In this document: positions 29,705 to 39,050 of the stretch, one piece after another
Position numbering within the stretch: position 1 is the first letter of the stretch
How the letters are laid out: each line of letters starts with the position of its first letter
Assembly (NCBI RefSeq): GCF_905220705.1
Contig: NZ_CAJNAT010000015.1
Coordinates: 62,001 to 126,000 of the forward strand
DNA from: Paraburkholderia domus
GTDB taxonomy: Bacteria; Pseudomonadota; Gammaproteobacteria; Burkholderiales; Burkholderiaceae
Direction of reading: 5' to 3'
DNA length: 64,000 nt
Translations under genes and position numbers: made by a program
The notes under the pieces: model-generated
Database searches by the model: none
What the model saw: only the letters and a program-made list of their open reading frames with translations
What the model was told of the DNA's origin: nothing

Positions 29705-29944
29705 ATGTTGCCGACTCCCGAACAGGTCAAGCAATACATCGCGGCTGGTCTCGCTTGCCAGCATCTCGAAGTGGAGGGCGACGGTCAGCATTTCTTCGCG
29801 ACCATCGTTTCGCCGAGCTTCGAAGGCAAGCGTTTGATCGCGCGCCATCAACTCGTGTACGCGGCGCTCGGCGACCGCATGCGCGAAGAAATCCACGCGC
29901 TCAGCATGAAAACGCTGACGCCCGCCGAATGGCAGAACGCGTAA
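29705..29944 (+). CDS. ibaG: BolA-family protein IbaG
   Basis: This is a 79-residue BolA-like protein. The motif SPSFEGKRLIARHQLVYAALGD is diagnostic, and the helix EEIHALSMKTLTP follows. BolA-type proteins work with monothiol glutaredoxins in iron-sulfur handling. In E. coli ibaG lies between mlaB and murA, and it is next to murA here too, with only the ABC-2 pair placed between. AGGAGC lies just before the ATG. Confidence 0.92.
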   Translation: MLPTPEQVKQYIAAGLACQHLEVEGDGQHFFATIVSPSFEGKRLIARHQLVYAALGDRMREEIHALSMKTLTPAEWQNA

Positions 29945-30055
29945 TCTGGAAATTTAGTGCGAATTACTCAAGAAGGGCGCGACGCGGGTAGCGGCGCGTC
30001 GAACACAGTCAAAGCGGGCCCGGCTGACGTCCGGGTCAATCAGGAAGTGACAGGC

Positions 30056-31318
30056 ATGGATAAACTCGTCATTGAAGGTGGCTACCCGCTGTCGGGTGAA
30101 GTCGTCGTCTCAGGTGCGAAGAACGCGGCGTTGCCGATCCTGTGCGCGGGTCTGCTCAGCGCGGAGCCGGTGCATCTGGAAAACGTGCCCGACTTGCAGG
30201 ACGTGCGCACGATGCTGAAGCTGCTCGGCCAGATGGGTGTGCGCATCGAGAGCGGTGAAGGGCGCGTGTCCCTGGATGCGTCGAAGGTCGATAACCTCGT
30301 CGCGCCGTACGAAATGGTGAAAACCATGCGTGCGTCGATCCTCGTGCTCGGCCCGCTGGTGGCGCGCTTCGGTCACGCCAAGGTGTCGCTGCCGGGTGGC
30401 TGCGCCATCGGTGCGCGTCCGGTGGATCAGCACATCAAGGGTCTGCAGGCGATGGGCGCTGAAATCACGATCGAGCATGGCTTCATTGAAGCGCGTGCGA
30501 AGCGTCTGAAGGGTGCGCGCATCGTGACCGACATGATCACCGTGACCGGCACCGAAAACCTGCTGATGGCGGCGGTGCTTGCTGAGGGCGAGACGGTCAT
30601 CGAGAACGCTGCGCGTGAGCCGGAGGTCGGCGACCTCGCGAATCTGCTGGTTTCGATGGGCGCGAAGATCGAAGGCATCGGCACGGACCGCCTGGTGATC
30701 CAGGGCGTCGACACGCTGCATGGCGCAAAGCACACGGTGATTCCGGATCGTATCGAAGCCGGCACGTTCCTGTGCGCAGTCGCGGCTGCGGGCGGCGACG
30801 TCACGCTGCGTAAAGTGCGTCCGCTGATCCTCGAGGCCGTCACCGAAAAGCTGCGCGAAGCCGGCGTTACGATCGACGAAGGCGACGACTGGATGCGCGT
30901 GCGTATGGACAAGCGTCCGAGCGCGGTTAGCTTCCGTACGTCCGAATACCCGGCGTTCCCGACCGACATGCAGGCGCAATTCATGGCGCTCAACACGATC
31001 GCGGACGGCACCTCGCAAGCTGTCGAGACGATCTTCGAGAACCGCTTCATGCACGTGCAGGAATTGAACCGCCTCGGCGCGAACATCACGATCGACGGTA
31101 ACACCGCGCTCGTGACCGGCGTCGAAAAGCTGTCCGGCGCGAAGGTGATGGCGACCGATCTGCGTGCTTCGGCGAGCCTCGTGATCGCCGCGCTGCGCGC
31201 CGAAGGTGAAACGCTGATCGACCGCATCTATCACCTGGATCGGGGTTACGACCGGATGGAGACCAAGCTCAACGTCATCGGCGCCAAGGTGCGCCGAATC
31301 TCGGGGAGCCAGGCATGA
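30056..31318 (+). CDS. murA: UDP-N-acetylglucosamine 1-carboxyvinyltransferase
   Basis: MurA transfers enolpyruvate from PEP to UDP-GlcNAc, the first committed step of peptidoglycan synthesis. The 420 residues have LSGEVVVSGAKNAALPIL at the start, the active-site loop LPGGCAIGARPVDQHIKG with the reactive Cys, and PTDMQAQFMALN. A GTG at 29957 would add 33 residues in frame, and longer MurA forms are known in Burkholderia, so the start is not settled. The stop overlaps hisG (ATGA). Confidence 0.96.
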   Translation: MDKLVIEGGYPLSGEVVVSGAKNAALPILCAGLLSAEPVHLENVPDLQDVRTMLKLLGQMGVRIESGEGRVSLDASKVDNLVAPYEMVKTMRASILVLGPLVARFGHAKVSLPGGCAIGARPVDQHIKGLQAMGAEITIEHGFIEARAKRLKGARIVTDMITVTGTENLLMAAVLAEGETVIENAAREPEVGDLANLLVSMGAKIEGIGTDRLVIQGVDTLHGAKHTVIPDRIEAGTFLCAVAAAGGDVTLRKVRPLILEAVTEKLREAGVTIDEGDDWMRVRMDKRPSAVSFRTSEYPAFPTDMQAQFMALNTIADGTSQAVETIFENRFMHVQELNRLGANITIDGNTALVTGVEKLSGAKVMATDLRASASLVIAALRAEGETLIDRIYHLDRGYDRMETKLNVIGAKVRRISGSQA

Positions 31319-32013
31319 GTTCGATGCCGCAAACGTCGTCGTCGCCGGCCGTGAGCGCACCGCTTACGCTGGCTTTGTCGAAAGGGCGTATCTTCGAAGA
31401 GACGCTGCCGCTGCTCGCCGCGGCGGGCATTGAGGTTGCCGAAGATCCGGAAACCTCGCGCAAGCTGATTCTGCCCACTACGGACGCGAACGTGCGTGTG
31501 ATCATCGTGCGTGCCACCGACGTGCCGACCTATGTCGAATACGGCGCAGCCGATTTCGGCGTGGCCGGCAAAGACGTGTTGCTCGAGCACGGTGGCAGCG
31601 GGCTGTATCAGCCGGTCGATCTGGATATTGCGCGCTGCCGCATGTCGGTCGCGGTGGCCGCCGGTTTCGACTACGCGAATGCGGTGCGTCAAGGCGCACG
31701 CTTGCGCGTGGCGACCAAGTACGTGGAAACCGCACGCGAGCATTTTGCCGCCAAGGGCGTGCACGTCGACCTGATCAAGCTGTACGGTTCGATGGAACTG
31801 GCGCCGCTGGTCGGCCTCGCCGACGCGATCGTCGACCTGGTGAGTTCGGGCAATACCTTGCGCGCCAACAATCTTGTCGAGGTGGAAGAGATCATGCAGA
31901 TTTCGTCGCGCCTCGTTGTGAACCAGGCGGCGCTGAAGCTCAAGCGCGCCGCGCTGCGGCCGATCCTCGATGCGTTCGAACGCGCATCGAAGGCCGGCAC
32001 TGCGTCGGCCTGA
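31315..32013 (+). CDS. hisG: ATP phosphoribosyltransferase, short form
   Basis: HisG performs the first, feedback-controlled step of histidine synthesis. At 232 residues this is the short form without the C-terminal regulatory domain, which in known cases needs the HisZ subunit; no hisZ is in the window. Motifs are LALSKGRIFEETLPLL, YGAADFGVAGKDVLLE and the phosphoribosyl site DAIVDLVSSGNTLRANNL. It is coupled to murA by overlap and starts the his gene set. Confidence 0.95.
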   Translation: MSSMPQTSSSPAVSAPLTLALSKGRIFEETLPLLAAAGIEVAEDPETSRKLILPTTDANVRVIIVRATDVPTYVEYGAADFGVAGKDVLLEHGGSGLYQPVDLDIARCRMSVAVAAGFDYANAVRQGARLRVATKYVETAREHFAAKGVHVDLIKLYGSMELAPLVGLADAIVDLVSSGNTLRANNLVEVEEIMQISSRLVVNQAALKLKRAALRPILDAFERASKAGTASA

Positions 32014-32074
32014 ATAGTTTGACCACGCGCGTGGTCAAGCTTTTAACGCGCGCCTTACCGAAACGGATACCCGT

Positions 32075-33397
32075 ATGTCTATCAAGATTCGCAAACTCGA
32101 TTCCAGCTCGCCCGACTTCCAGAAGTCGTTGCACGCGGTGCTCGCGTTCGAGGCGAGCGAAGACGAAGCAATCGAGCGCTCGGTCGCGCAGATTCTGAAC
32201 GACGTGAAGGCACGCGGCGATGCTGCGGTGCTCGAGTACACGAAGCGCTTCGACCGTGTCGAGGCGAAGAGCGTCGAGGCGCTCGAGTTGCCGATGTCCG
32301 AACTCGAAGCGGCGCTCGAGGGCCTCGAGCCTAAGCGCCGTGCGTCGCTCGAAGCGGCGGCGGCGCGCGTGCGCGGTTACCACGAGAAGCAGAAGATCGA
32401 GTGCGGCAGCCACAGCTGGCAGTACACGGAAGCCGACGGCACCGTGCTCGGCCAGAAGGTTACGCCGCTGGACCGCGCGGGTATCTACGTGCCAGGCGGC
32501 AAGGCGGCGTATCCGTCGTCGGTGCTGATGAACGCGATTCCGGCGCGTGTGGCCGGTGTGCGCGAAATCGTCATGGTCGTGCCTACGCCGGATGGCGTGA
32601 AGAATCCGCTGGTGCTGGCGGCTGCATTGCTGGGCGGCGTGGATCGGGTGTTCACGATCGGCGGAGCGCAGGCGGTGGGCGCATTGGCGTACGGCACGGA
32701 AACGGTGCCCGCAGTCGACAAGATCTGCGGCCCGGGCAATGCGTATGTCGCGTCGGCCAAGCGCCGCGTGTTCGGCACGGTCGGGATCGACATGATCGCC
32801 GGGCCGTCGGAAATTCTCGTGTTGTGCGACGGCACGACGGATCCGCGCTGGATCGCGATGGACCTGTTCTCGCAAGCCGAGCATGACGAGCTCGCGCAAT
32901 CCATCCTGCTGTGCCCGGACGATGCATTCATCGCCCGCGTGCGCGATGCGATCAACGAACTGCTGCCCAGCATGCCGCGCCAGGACGTGATCCGCACCTC
33001 GCTCGAAAACCGCGGTGCGTTGATCAAGGTGCGCGATATGGCCGAAGCCTGCGCGATCGCCAACGACATCGCCCCGGAACACCTCGAAATCTCCGCACTG
33101 GAGCCGCATCAATGGGGTCAGTTGATCCGCCATGCCGGTGCGATCTTCCTTGGCCGCTATACCAGCGAAAGCCTCGGCGACTACTGCGCGGGGCCGAATC
33201 ACGTGCTGCCTACGTCGCGTACCGCACGGTTCTCGTCACCGTTGGGCGTCTACGATTTCTTCAAGCGATCGAGCGTGATCGAGGTCAGTGCGGAAGGTGC
33301 TCAGACGCTGGGCGAGATCGCCGCTGAACTCGCCTATGGCGAAGGCCTGCAGGCACACGCGCGCAGCGCCGAATACCGGATGCGGCAGAACGGCTAG
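32075..33397 (+). CDS. hisD: Histidinol dehydrogenase
   Basis: This 440-residue zinc enzyme oxidises histidinol twice to histidine. GRAGIYVPGGKAAYPSSVLM-like text is visible (RAGIYVPGGKAAYPSSVL), as are ICGPGNAYVASAK, the catalytic SQAEHDELAQSI with Glu-His, and LGDYCAGPNHVLPT. Length is usual. It follows hisG by about 60 bases and precedes hisC after a gap with a hairpin. Confidence 0.97.
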   Translation: MSIKIRKLDSSSPDFQKSLHAVLAFEASEDEAIERSVAQILNDVKARGDAAVLEYTKRFDRVEAKSVEALELPMSELEAALEGLEPKRRASLEAAAARVRGYHEKQKIECGSHSWQYTEADGTVLGQKVTPLDRAGIYVPGGKAAYPSSVLMNAIPARVAGVREIVMVVPTPDGVKNPLVLAAALLGGVDRVFTIGGAQAVGALAYGTETVPAVDKICGPGNAYVASAKRRVFGTVGIDMIAGPSEILVLCDGTTDPRWIAMDLFSQAEHDELAQSILLCPDDAFIARVRDAINELLPSMPRQDVIRTSLENRGALIKVRDMAEACAIANDIAPEHLEISALEPHQWGQLIRHAGAIFLGRYTSESLGDYCAGPNHVLPTSRTARFSSPLGVYDFFKRSSVIEVSAEGAQTLGEIAAELAYGEGLQAHARSAEYRMRQNG

Positions 33398-33434
33398 GCG
33401 CGGCTGAACGCGGCGAGTCTGAGCGCGGCGCGAG

Positions 33435-33455
33435 CGGGCATCGAACCGATGCCCG
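33435..33455 (+). promoter_or_regulatory. Strong hairpin in the hisD-hisC gap
   Basis: CGGGCATCG at 33435-33443 pairs perfectly with CGATGCCCG at 33447-33455 around a three-base loop. No T run follows, so it is not a classic terminator. It could protect RNA ends or mark a partial stop within the operon. It lies in a 181-base gap otherwise without features. Confidence 0.5.
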
Positions 33456-33578
33456 TGAACTTTGCCGACGGATTTCGCGCGGTTTTCCGTTCAATAACGA
33501 CAATAGAGACCAACCTGGGGCAGTCCGCAAGCCGCCGAAACCCGGCCGGCGTCTCGCTGCGGCCCAGTCCACTGACTT

Positions 33579-34649
33579 ATGACGACACCTCAAGACATCA
33601 TCCGCCGCGACGTGCTCGCGATGACGAGCTACCCGGTTCCGGACGCCACGGGCTATATCAAGCTCGATGCGATGGAAAATCCGTTTTCGCTGCCACCGGT
33701 GCTCGCCGCCCATCTGGGTGAGCATCTGGCCGGCGTCGCACTGAACCGTTACCCGGCGCCGCGCCCGGAAGCATTGATCGAAAAGATCAAGCACGTGATG
33801 GGTGTGCCCGCCGGTTGCGACGTGCTGCTCGGCAACGGCTCGGATGAAATCATCAGTATGGTGTCGGTGGCGTGCGCGAAGCCGGGCGCCAAGGTGCTGG
33901 CGCCAATGCCGGGTTTCGTGATGTATCAGATGTCGGCGAAGCTGGCGAATCTGGAATTTATCGGCGTACCGCTGAAGGCCGATTTCACGCTCGACGCCGA
34001 AGCGATGCTGGCCGCGATCGCCGAGCATGAACCGGCGATTGTCTATCTGGCCTATCCGAACAACCCGACCGGCACGCTGTACGACGACGCCGACATGGAG
34101 CGCATCATCGCCGCGGCGAACAAAAGCCTCGTGGTGATCGACGAGGCGTACCAGCCGTTTGCGCAGCAAAGCTGGCTGCCGCGCGCCGACGCGTTCGACA
34201 ACGTTGTTGTCATGCGTACCGTGTCCAAGCTCGGTCTGGCCGGCATCCGCCTTGGCTATCTGGTTGGCAAGCCCGCCTGGCTCACCGAATTCGACAAGGT
34301 GCGGCCGCCATACAACACCAACGTGCTGACGCAAGCCGCCGCCGATTTTCTGCTCGACCACGTCGACGTGCTCGACGCCCAGGCCGAGCAACTGCGCGAA
34401 GAACGCACGAAACTCGCGCACGCCGTGGCCCAATTGCCGGGCGCCGAAGTGTTCCCGAGCGCCGGTAACTTCCTGCTGGTGCGGGTGCCTGACGCATCCG
34501 TTATGTTCGAAACGCTCCTGGCAGCACGGGTTTTGATCAAAAACGTGAGTAAAATGCATCCATTGCTGGTCAATTGCGTGCGTTTGACCGTCGGTTCGCC
34601 CGAAGAAAACGCCCAGTTGATCGCCGGACTGAAACTCGTGCTGCACTGA
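33579..34649 (+). CDS. hisC: Histidinol-phosphate aminotransferase
   Basis: This 356-residue PLP enzyme makes histidinol phosphate from imidazole-acetol phosphate. It shows KLDAMENPFSLPP, LGNGSDEIISM, YPNNPTGTLY, the PLP lysine in RTVSKLGLAGIRLGYL, and an Arg-containing C-terminal NCVRLTVGSPEEN. Length and motifs are as expected. It lies between hisD and hisB. Confidence 0.95.
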   Translation: MTTPQDIIRRDVLAMTSYPVPDATGYIKLDAMENPFSLPPVLAAHLGEHLAGVALNRYPAPRPEALIEKIKHVMGVPAGCDVLLGNGSDEIISMVSVACAKPGAKVLAPMPGFVMYQMSAKLANLEFIGVPLKADFTLDAEAMLAAIAEHEPAIVYLAYPNNPTGTLYDDADMERIIAAANKSLVVIDEAYQPFAQQSWLPRADAFDNVVVMRTVSKLGLAGIRLGYLVGKPAWLTEFDKVRPPYNTNVLTQAAADFLLDHVDVLDAQAEQLREERTKLAHAVAQLPGAEVFPSAGNFLLVRVPDASVMFETLLAARVLIKNVSKMHPLLVNCVRLTVGSPEENAQLIAGLKLVLH

Positions 34650-34763
34650 ACGGTGTGCCGAATGGCCGCGTGAGCGCTGTCCCCCACGGTGGGAAGCGCG
34701 CGCGGCCCGCCGTTTTCCCATCCCACACTACTATCGCTTTCTAGCTAGATTCGAGGAATTACC

Positions 34764-35351
34764 ATGCGCCTTGCGGAAGTCGTTCGCAACACCAGCGAAA
34801 CGCAGATCCGTGTGAAGATCAATCTGGACGGCACCGGTCAGCAGAAGCTGGCCACCGGTGTGCCGTTTCTTGATCACATGCTCGACCAGATCGCACGGCA
34901 TGGTTTGTTCGATCTCGACATCGAAGCGCATGGCGACCTCGAAATCGACGACCATCATACGGTCGAAGACGTCGGCATCACGCTCGGTCAGGCCGTTGCG
35001 AAGGCAATCGGCGACCGCAAGGGCATCCGCCGCTACGGTCATTCTTACGTGCCGCTCGACGAAGCGCTGTCGCGCGTCGTGATCGACTTTTCCGGCCGTC
35101 CGGGCCTCGAATTCCATGTGCCGTTCACGCGCGCGCGCATCGGTACATTCGACGTCGATCTCTCCATCGAATTTTTCCGTGGATTCGTGAACCACGCTGG
35201 CGTCACGCTGCATGTCGACAACCTGCGCGGCCTGAACGCCCATCACCAGATGGAAACGGTGTTCAAGGCCTTCGGGCGTGCATTGCGTATGGCCGTCGAA
35301 ATGGACGAACGCGCGGCGGGGCAGATTCCGTCGACCAAGGGCAGCCTTTAA
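34764..35351 (+). CDS. hisB: Imidazoleglycerol-phosphate dehydratase
   Basis: This 195-residue enzyme is the dehydratase only, without the phosphatase domain of the fused E. coli HisB. Metal-binding motifs PFLDHMLDQIARHG, IDDHHTVEDVGI and NAHHQMETVFKAFGRAL are present. The histidinol-phosphatase must be encoded elsewhere. AGGAATT lies upstream of the ATG. Confidence 0.96.
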   Translation: MRLAEVVRNTSETQIRVKINLDGTGQQKLATGVPFLDHMLDQIARHGLFDLDIEAHGDLEIDDHHTVEDVGITLGQAVAKAIGDRKGIRRYGHSYVPLDEALSRVVIDFSGRPGLEFHVPFTRARIGTFDVDLSIEFFRGFVNHAGVTLHVDNLRGLNAHHQMETVFKAFGRALRMAVEMDERAAGQIPSTKGSL

Positions 35352-35422
35352 GCGCTCATTTACCCGCTCATTGACCAGAACTAGAACCAGGACCGGCTGC
35401 GCTTGCGTGTGCCCGGTGTGCG

Positions 35423-36043
35423 ATGGATATTCTGAAGTCGTTTATTTCGCTGCTGGCGCTGATCAACCCGGTCGGCGCCATCCCGTTCTTCATGAGCCTG
35501 ACGGCGCATCAGAGCGACGTCGAGCGGCGCAAAACTATCCGCATCGCAGCGATTTCGGTGTTCTGCGTGATTGCGGTGACCACGCTGCTCGGCCAGCAGA
35601 TCATCAGCTTCTTCGGCATTTCGGTCGGGTCGCTCGAAGTGGGCGGGGGGATCATCATGCTGCTGATGGCGATCAACATGCTGAACGCGCAGATCGGCAA
35701 CAGCCGTTCGACGCCGGAAGAGCGCGATGAAGCCGAGCAGAAGGACAACATCGCGGTCGTGCCGTTGGCGATCCCGCTGCTGACCGGCCCGGGTGCGATC
35801 AGCACCACGATTATTTATGCGGCCGGCTCGGCGCACTGGTACGACCGGCTCAGCCTGATCGCGATCGGCGCCTTGCTGGCGGCGATCTGTTTTTTTTCGC
35901 TGCGCCTCGCTGAACCGATTGCCCGCTGGGTAGGTCGCACGGGTATCAACATCGGCACGCGGCTCATGGGTTTGATGTTATCGGCGCTGGCGGTGGAATT
36001 CATCGTCGATGGATTGAAGGCATTGCTGCCTAACTTGAAATGA
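35423..36043 (+). CDS. MarC-family inner-membrane protein
   Basis: This 206-residue protein has six hydrophobic segments and the MarC/NAAT family features SLLALINPVGAIPFFMSLT and VPLAIPLLTGPGAISTTI. Its cellular role is not well known; relatives were once linked to multiple antibiotic resistance. It sits inside the histidine gene order between hisB and hisH, with its stop overlapping hisH (ATGA), so it must be expressed with them. The family is secure, the reason for its place is not. Confidence 0.92.
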   Translation: MDILKSFISLLALINPVGAIPFFMSLTAHQSDVERRKTIRIAAISVFCVIAVTTLLGQQIISFFGISVGSLEVGGGIIMLLMAINMLNAQIGNSRSTPEERDEAEQKDNIAVVPLAIPLLTGPGAISTTIIYAAGSAHWYDRLSLIAIGALLAAICFFSLRLAEPIARWVGRTGINIGTRLMGLMLSALAVEFIVDGLKALLPNLK

Positions 36044-36681
36044 AAACTTCGATAGCGATTGTGGATTACGGAATGGGCAACCTGCGCTCGGTTGCTCAGG
36101 CACTGCGCAAAGCCGCGCCGGAGGCGGACGTGGCGATCGTCGATCAGCCCGAAGCGATCCGCTCGGCCGACCGCGTGGTGCTGCCCGGCCAGGGCGCGAT
36201 GCCCGATTGCATGCGCAGTCTGGCCGAATCCGGCCTGCAGGAAGCGGTCATCGAAGCATCGCGCAGCAAGCCGCTGATGGGCGTGTGCGTCGGCGAGCAG
36301 ATGCTGTTCGACTGGAGCGCCGAGGGCGATACGCCTGGCCTCGGCCTGTTGCCCGGCAAGGTGCTGCGCTTTGACCTCGAAGGTCAGGTGCAGGACGACG
36401 GCTCGCGCTTCAAGGTCCCGCAAATGGGCTGGAACCGCGTGCGCCAGGCGCAGCCGCATCCGTTGTGGGACGGCGTTGCGGACAACGCGTTCTTCTACTT
36501 CGTGCACAGCTATTACGTCGTGCCGGACAATGCCGCCCACACGTCGGGCGAAACGGTGTACGGTGTGCCCTTTACCTCGGCGGTGGCGCGGGATAACATC
36601 TTCGCGACCCAATTCCATCCGGAAAAGAGCGCCGAAGCGGGGCTGCGCGTGTATCGCAACTTCGTGCACTGGAACCCGTGA
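36040..36681 (+). CDS. hisH: Imidazole glycerol phosphate synthase glutaminase subunit
   Basis: This 213-residue class I glutaminase supplies ammonia to HisF. The nucleophile loop is MGVCVGEQML, and the His-Glu pair lies in TQFHPEKSAEAG. Start IAIVDYGMGNLRSV is typical. The reading start overlaps the marC-type gene. The next gene hisA follows after about 214 bases without a clear feature. Confidence 0.96.
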   Translation: MKTSIAIVDYGMGNLRSVAQALRKAAPEADVAIVDQPEAIRSADRVVLPGQGAMPDCMRSLAESGLQEAVIEASRSKPLMGVCVGEQMLFDWSAEGDTPGLGLLPGKVLRFDLEGQVQDDGSRFKVPQMGWNRVRQAQPHPLWDGVADNAFFYFVHSYYVVPDNAAHTSGETVYGVPFTSAVARDNIFATQFHPEKSAEAGLRVYRNFVHWNP

Positions 36682-36895
36682 GCGCCTGTCTTCATCCTGT
36701 TGCCGTGCGCCGTTCCGCCACAAGCGGGGCGTCGGCCATGCGCCACAATCGCAGCAAGACGATTTCGCTCCAATACGGCGTGCCGCAAGGGCGTCGAAAG
36801 AGTTGTACTAAACTAGCGAAACGGCGTTGTGGCGTGCTGGCTTGTCAGCCGCTGCCGCCGACCTTCAACCACCTCCCAGACAACACCCGATTGCT

Positions 36896-37648
36896 ATGCT
36901 GCTGATTCCCGCCATCGACCTGAAAGATGGTCACTGTGTACGCCTCAAACAGGGCGATATGGACCAGGCGACGATATTTTCCGAGGAACCGGCGGCGATG
37001 GCCCGGCATTGGGTCGATCGCGGCGCCCGCCGTCTGCACCTCGTCGACCTGAATGGCGCGTTCGCCGGCAAGCCGAAAAACGAAGAGGCGATTCGCGCGA
37101 TCATCGAGGAAGTAGGGGGCGAGATTCCCGTCCAGTTGGGCGGCGGCATCCGTGACCTGAACACGATCGAGCGCTATCTGGACGACGGTTTGTCGTACGT
37201 CATCATCGGCACGGCCGCGGTGAAGAATCCGGGCTTCCTGCAGGATGCGTGCACGGCTTTCGGCGGCCATATCATCGTCGGTCTGGATGCGAAGGACGGC
37301 AAGGTTGCCACCGACGGCTGGAGCAAGCTGACCGGTCACGAAGTGGCCGATCTGGCGCGCAAGTTCGAGGACTACGGCTGCGAGTCGATCATCTACACCG
37401 ACATCGGCCGCGACGGCATGCTGCAGGGCATCAACATCGAAGCCACGGTGCGTCTCGCACGCGCGGTGAAGATTCCGGTGATCGCGAGCGGCGGTTTGTC
37501 GAACCTCACGGACATCGAGTCGCTCTGCGAAGTCGAGGACGAAGGCATCGAAGGTGTGATCTGCGGCCGGGCGATCTACTCGGGCGATCTGGACTTCGCG
37601 GCTGCGCAAACCCTCGCAGACCGGTTGCGCGAATCGGACGACGCTTAA
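36896..37648 (+). CDS. hisA: Phosphoribosylformimino-AICAR-phosphate isomerase
   Basis: This 250-residue TIM barrel isomerase starts MLLIPAIDLKDGHCVRLKQG, with catalytic Asp in the first strand. Second-half motifs are YTDIGRDGMLQGIN and VIASGGLSNLTD. The ATG at 36896 matches the family; upstream reading is unrelated. It lies between hisH and hisF; the gap to hisF (216 bases) holds a CGCGGCTAGCCGCG palindrome at 37781-37794 but no gene. Confidence 0.96.
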   Translation: MLLIPAIDLKDGHCVRLKQGDMDQATIFSEEPAAMARHWVDRGARRLHLVDLNGAFAGKPKNEEAIRAIIEEVGGEIPVQLGGGIRDLNTIERYLDDGLSYVIIGTAAVKNPGFLQDACTAFGGHIIVGLDAKDGKVATDGWSKLTGHEVADLARKFEDYGCESIIYTDIGRDGMLQGINIEATVRLARAVKIPVIASGGLSNLTDIESLCEVEDEGIEGVICGRAIYSGDLDFAAAQTLADRLRESDDA

Positions 37649-37864
37649 GGTAAGGCTTCAGGCTTAAGGCGTCGCGATCGACTCAGAATCGACGCGGCAG
37701 CGGACTTGAAAGCGGACGCAACGGCGCGTCCTGAAAAGCGCGTCAAGCTGCATGCTTGTATTTGCGCACTTGCGGCGCGACGCGGCTAGCCGCGCCGGCA
37801 CTGTGCCGCTCGTCGGAGGTTTCGCGAGCGGCCTCATCAGCGGTATTGGCAGAATTGCAAGATC

Positions 37865-38638
37865 ATGGCTCTAGCTAAACGCATCATCCCCTGTCTCGAC
37901 GTCACGGCTGGACGCGTGGTCAAGGGCGTCAACTTCGTCGAACTGCGCGACGCGGGCGACCCAGTCGAAATCGCGCGCCGCTACGACGATCAGGGCGCCG
38001 ACGAACTGACCTTCCTCGACATCACCGCCACCTCCGATCAGCGCGATTTGATCCTGCCGATCATCGAAGCGGTCGCCTCCCAGGTGTTCATTCCGCTGAC
38101 GGTCGGCGGCGGCGTGCGCGCTGTCGAAGACGTGCGGCGCCTGTTGAACGCGGGCGCGGACAAGATCAGCATGAACTCGTCGGCGGTCGCGAATCCGCAA
38201 CTCGTGCGCGACGCGACGGACAAATACGGCTCGCAATGCATCGTCGTCGCCATCGACGCGAAGCGCGTCTCCGCAGACGGCGAACCGCCGCGCTGGGAGG
38301 TCTTCACGCATGGCGGGCGCAAGGCGACCGGCCTCGAGGCCGTCGAATGGGCGCGCAAGATGGCCGAACTGGGTGCGGGTGAAATCCTGCTGACCAGCAT
38401 GGACCGCGACGGCACCAAGAGCGGCTTCGATCTCGCGCTCACGCGGGCGGTGTCCGACGCGGTGTCGATTCCGGTGATCGCCTCGGGCGGCGTCGGCTCG
38501 CTGCAGCATCTGGCCGACGGCATCAAGAACGGCCACGCGGACGCAGTACTGGCCGCCAGCATCTTCCACTACGGCGAACACACCGTGGGCGAGGCCAAGC
38601 GCTTCATGGCCGATCAAGGCATTTCGGTGAGGTTGTGA
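37865..38638 (+). CDS. hisF: Imidazole glycerol phosphate synthase cyclase subunit
   Basis: This 257-residue barrel enzyme closes the imidazole ring with ammonia from HisH. It starts AKRIIPCLDVTAGRVVKGVNF with the catalytic Asp; DELTFLDITAT, TVGGGVRAVEDVR, LLTSMDRDGTKSGFD and VIASGGVGSLQHL follow. All are standard. hisI begins one base after its stop. Confidence 0.97.
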   Translation: MALAKRIIPCLDVTAGRVVKGVNFVELRDAGDPVEIARRYDDQGADELTFLDITATSDQRDLILPIIEAVASQVFIPLTVGGGVRAVEDVRRLLNAGADKISMNSSAVANPQLVRDATDKYGSQCIVVAIDAKRVSADGEPPRWEVFTHGGRKATGLEAVEWARKMAELGAGEILLTSMDRDGTKSGFDLALTRAVSDAVSIPVIASGGVGSLQHLADGIKNGHADAVLAASIFHYGEHTVGEAKRFMADQGISVRL

Positions 38639-38639
38639 C

Positions 38640-39050
38640 GTGGTGAATCCCTCGGCAGTAGATTGGATCGACAAGGTCAGGTGGGACGCGAACGGCCTCG
38701 TGCCGGTGATCGCGCAGGAAGCGTCGACCAACGATGTGCTGATGTTCGCGTGGATGAACCGCGACGCATTGGCGAAAACCGTCGAAACCGGTCGTGCGGT
38801 GTACTTCTCGCGCTCGCGCCAGCGTTTGTGGTTCAAGGGCGAAGAGTCCGGCCACGTCCAGCATGTGCATGAAGTGCGGCTCGATTGCGACGAAGACGTC
38901 GTGCTGCTGAAGGTCGAGCAGGTATCGGGCATCGCGTGTCACACCGGCCGTCACTCGTGCTTTTTCCAGAAATTCGAAGGCACGGTTGAAGATGGCGGCT
39001 GGGTCGCCGTCGATCCCGTGTTGAAAGACCCCGAACACATCTACAAATGA
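38640..39050 (+). CDS. hisI: Phosphoribosyl-AMP cyclohydrolase
   Basis: This 136-residue enzyme opens the adenine ring of PR-AMP. Metal ligands are in VRLDCDEDVVLLK and CHTGRHSCFF. The GTG at 38640 (or the next GTG codon) is the start, placed one base after hisF. It is separate from hisE here, unlike the fused form of enteric bacteria, and overlaps hisE by four bases. Confidence 0.95.
   Translation: MVNPSAVDWIDKVRWDANGLVPVIAQEASTNDVLMFAWMNRDALAKTVETGRAVYFSRSRQRLWFKGEESGHVQHVHEVRLDCDEDVVLLKVEQVSGIACHTGRHSCFFQKFEGTVEDGGWVAVDPVLKDPEHIYK

Noticed and set aside
33285..34721. Leftward 478-codon ORF opposite hisC
   Set aside because: It shadows hisC and has antisense-type composition.
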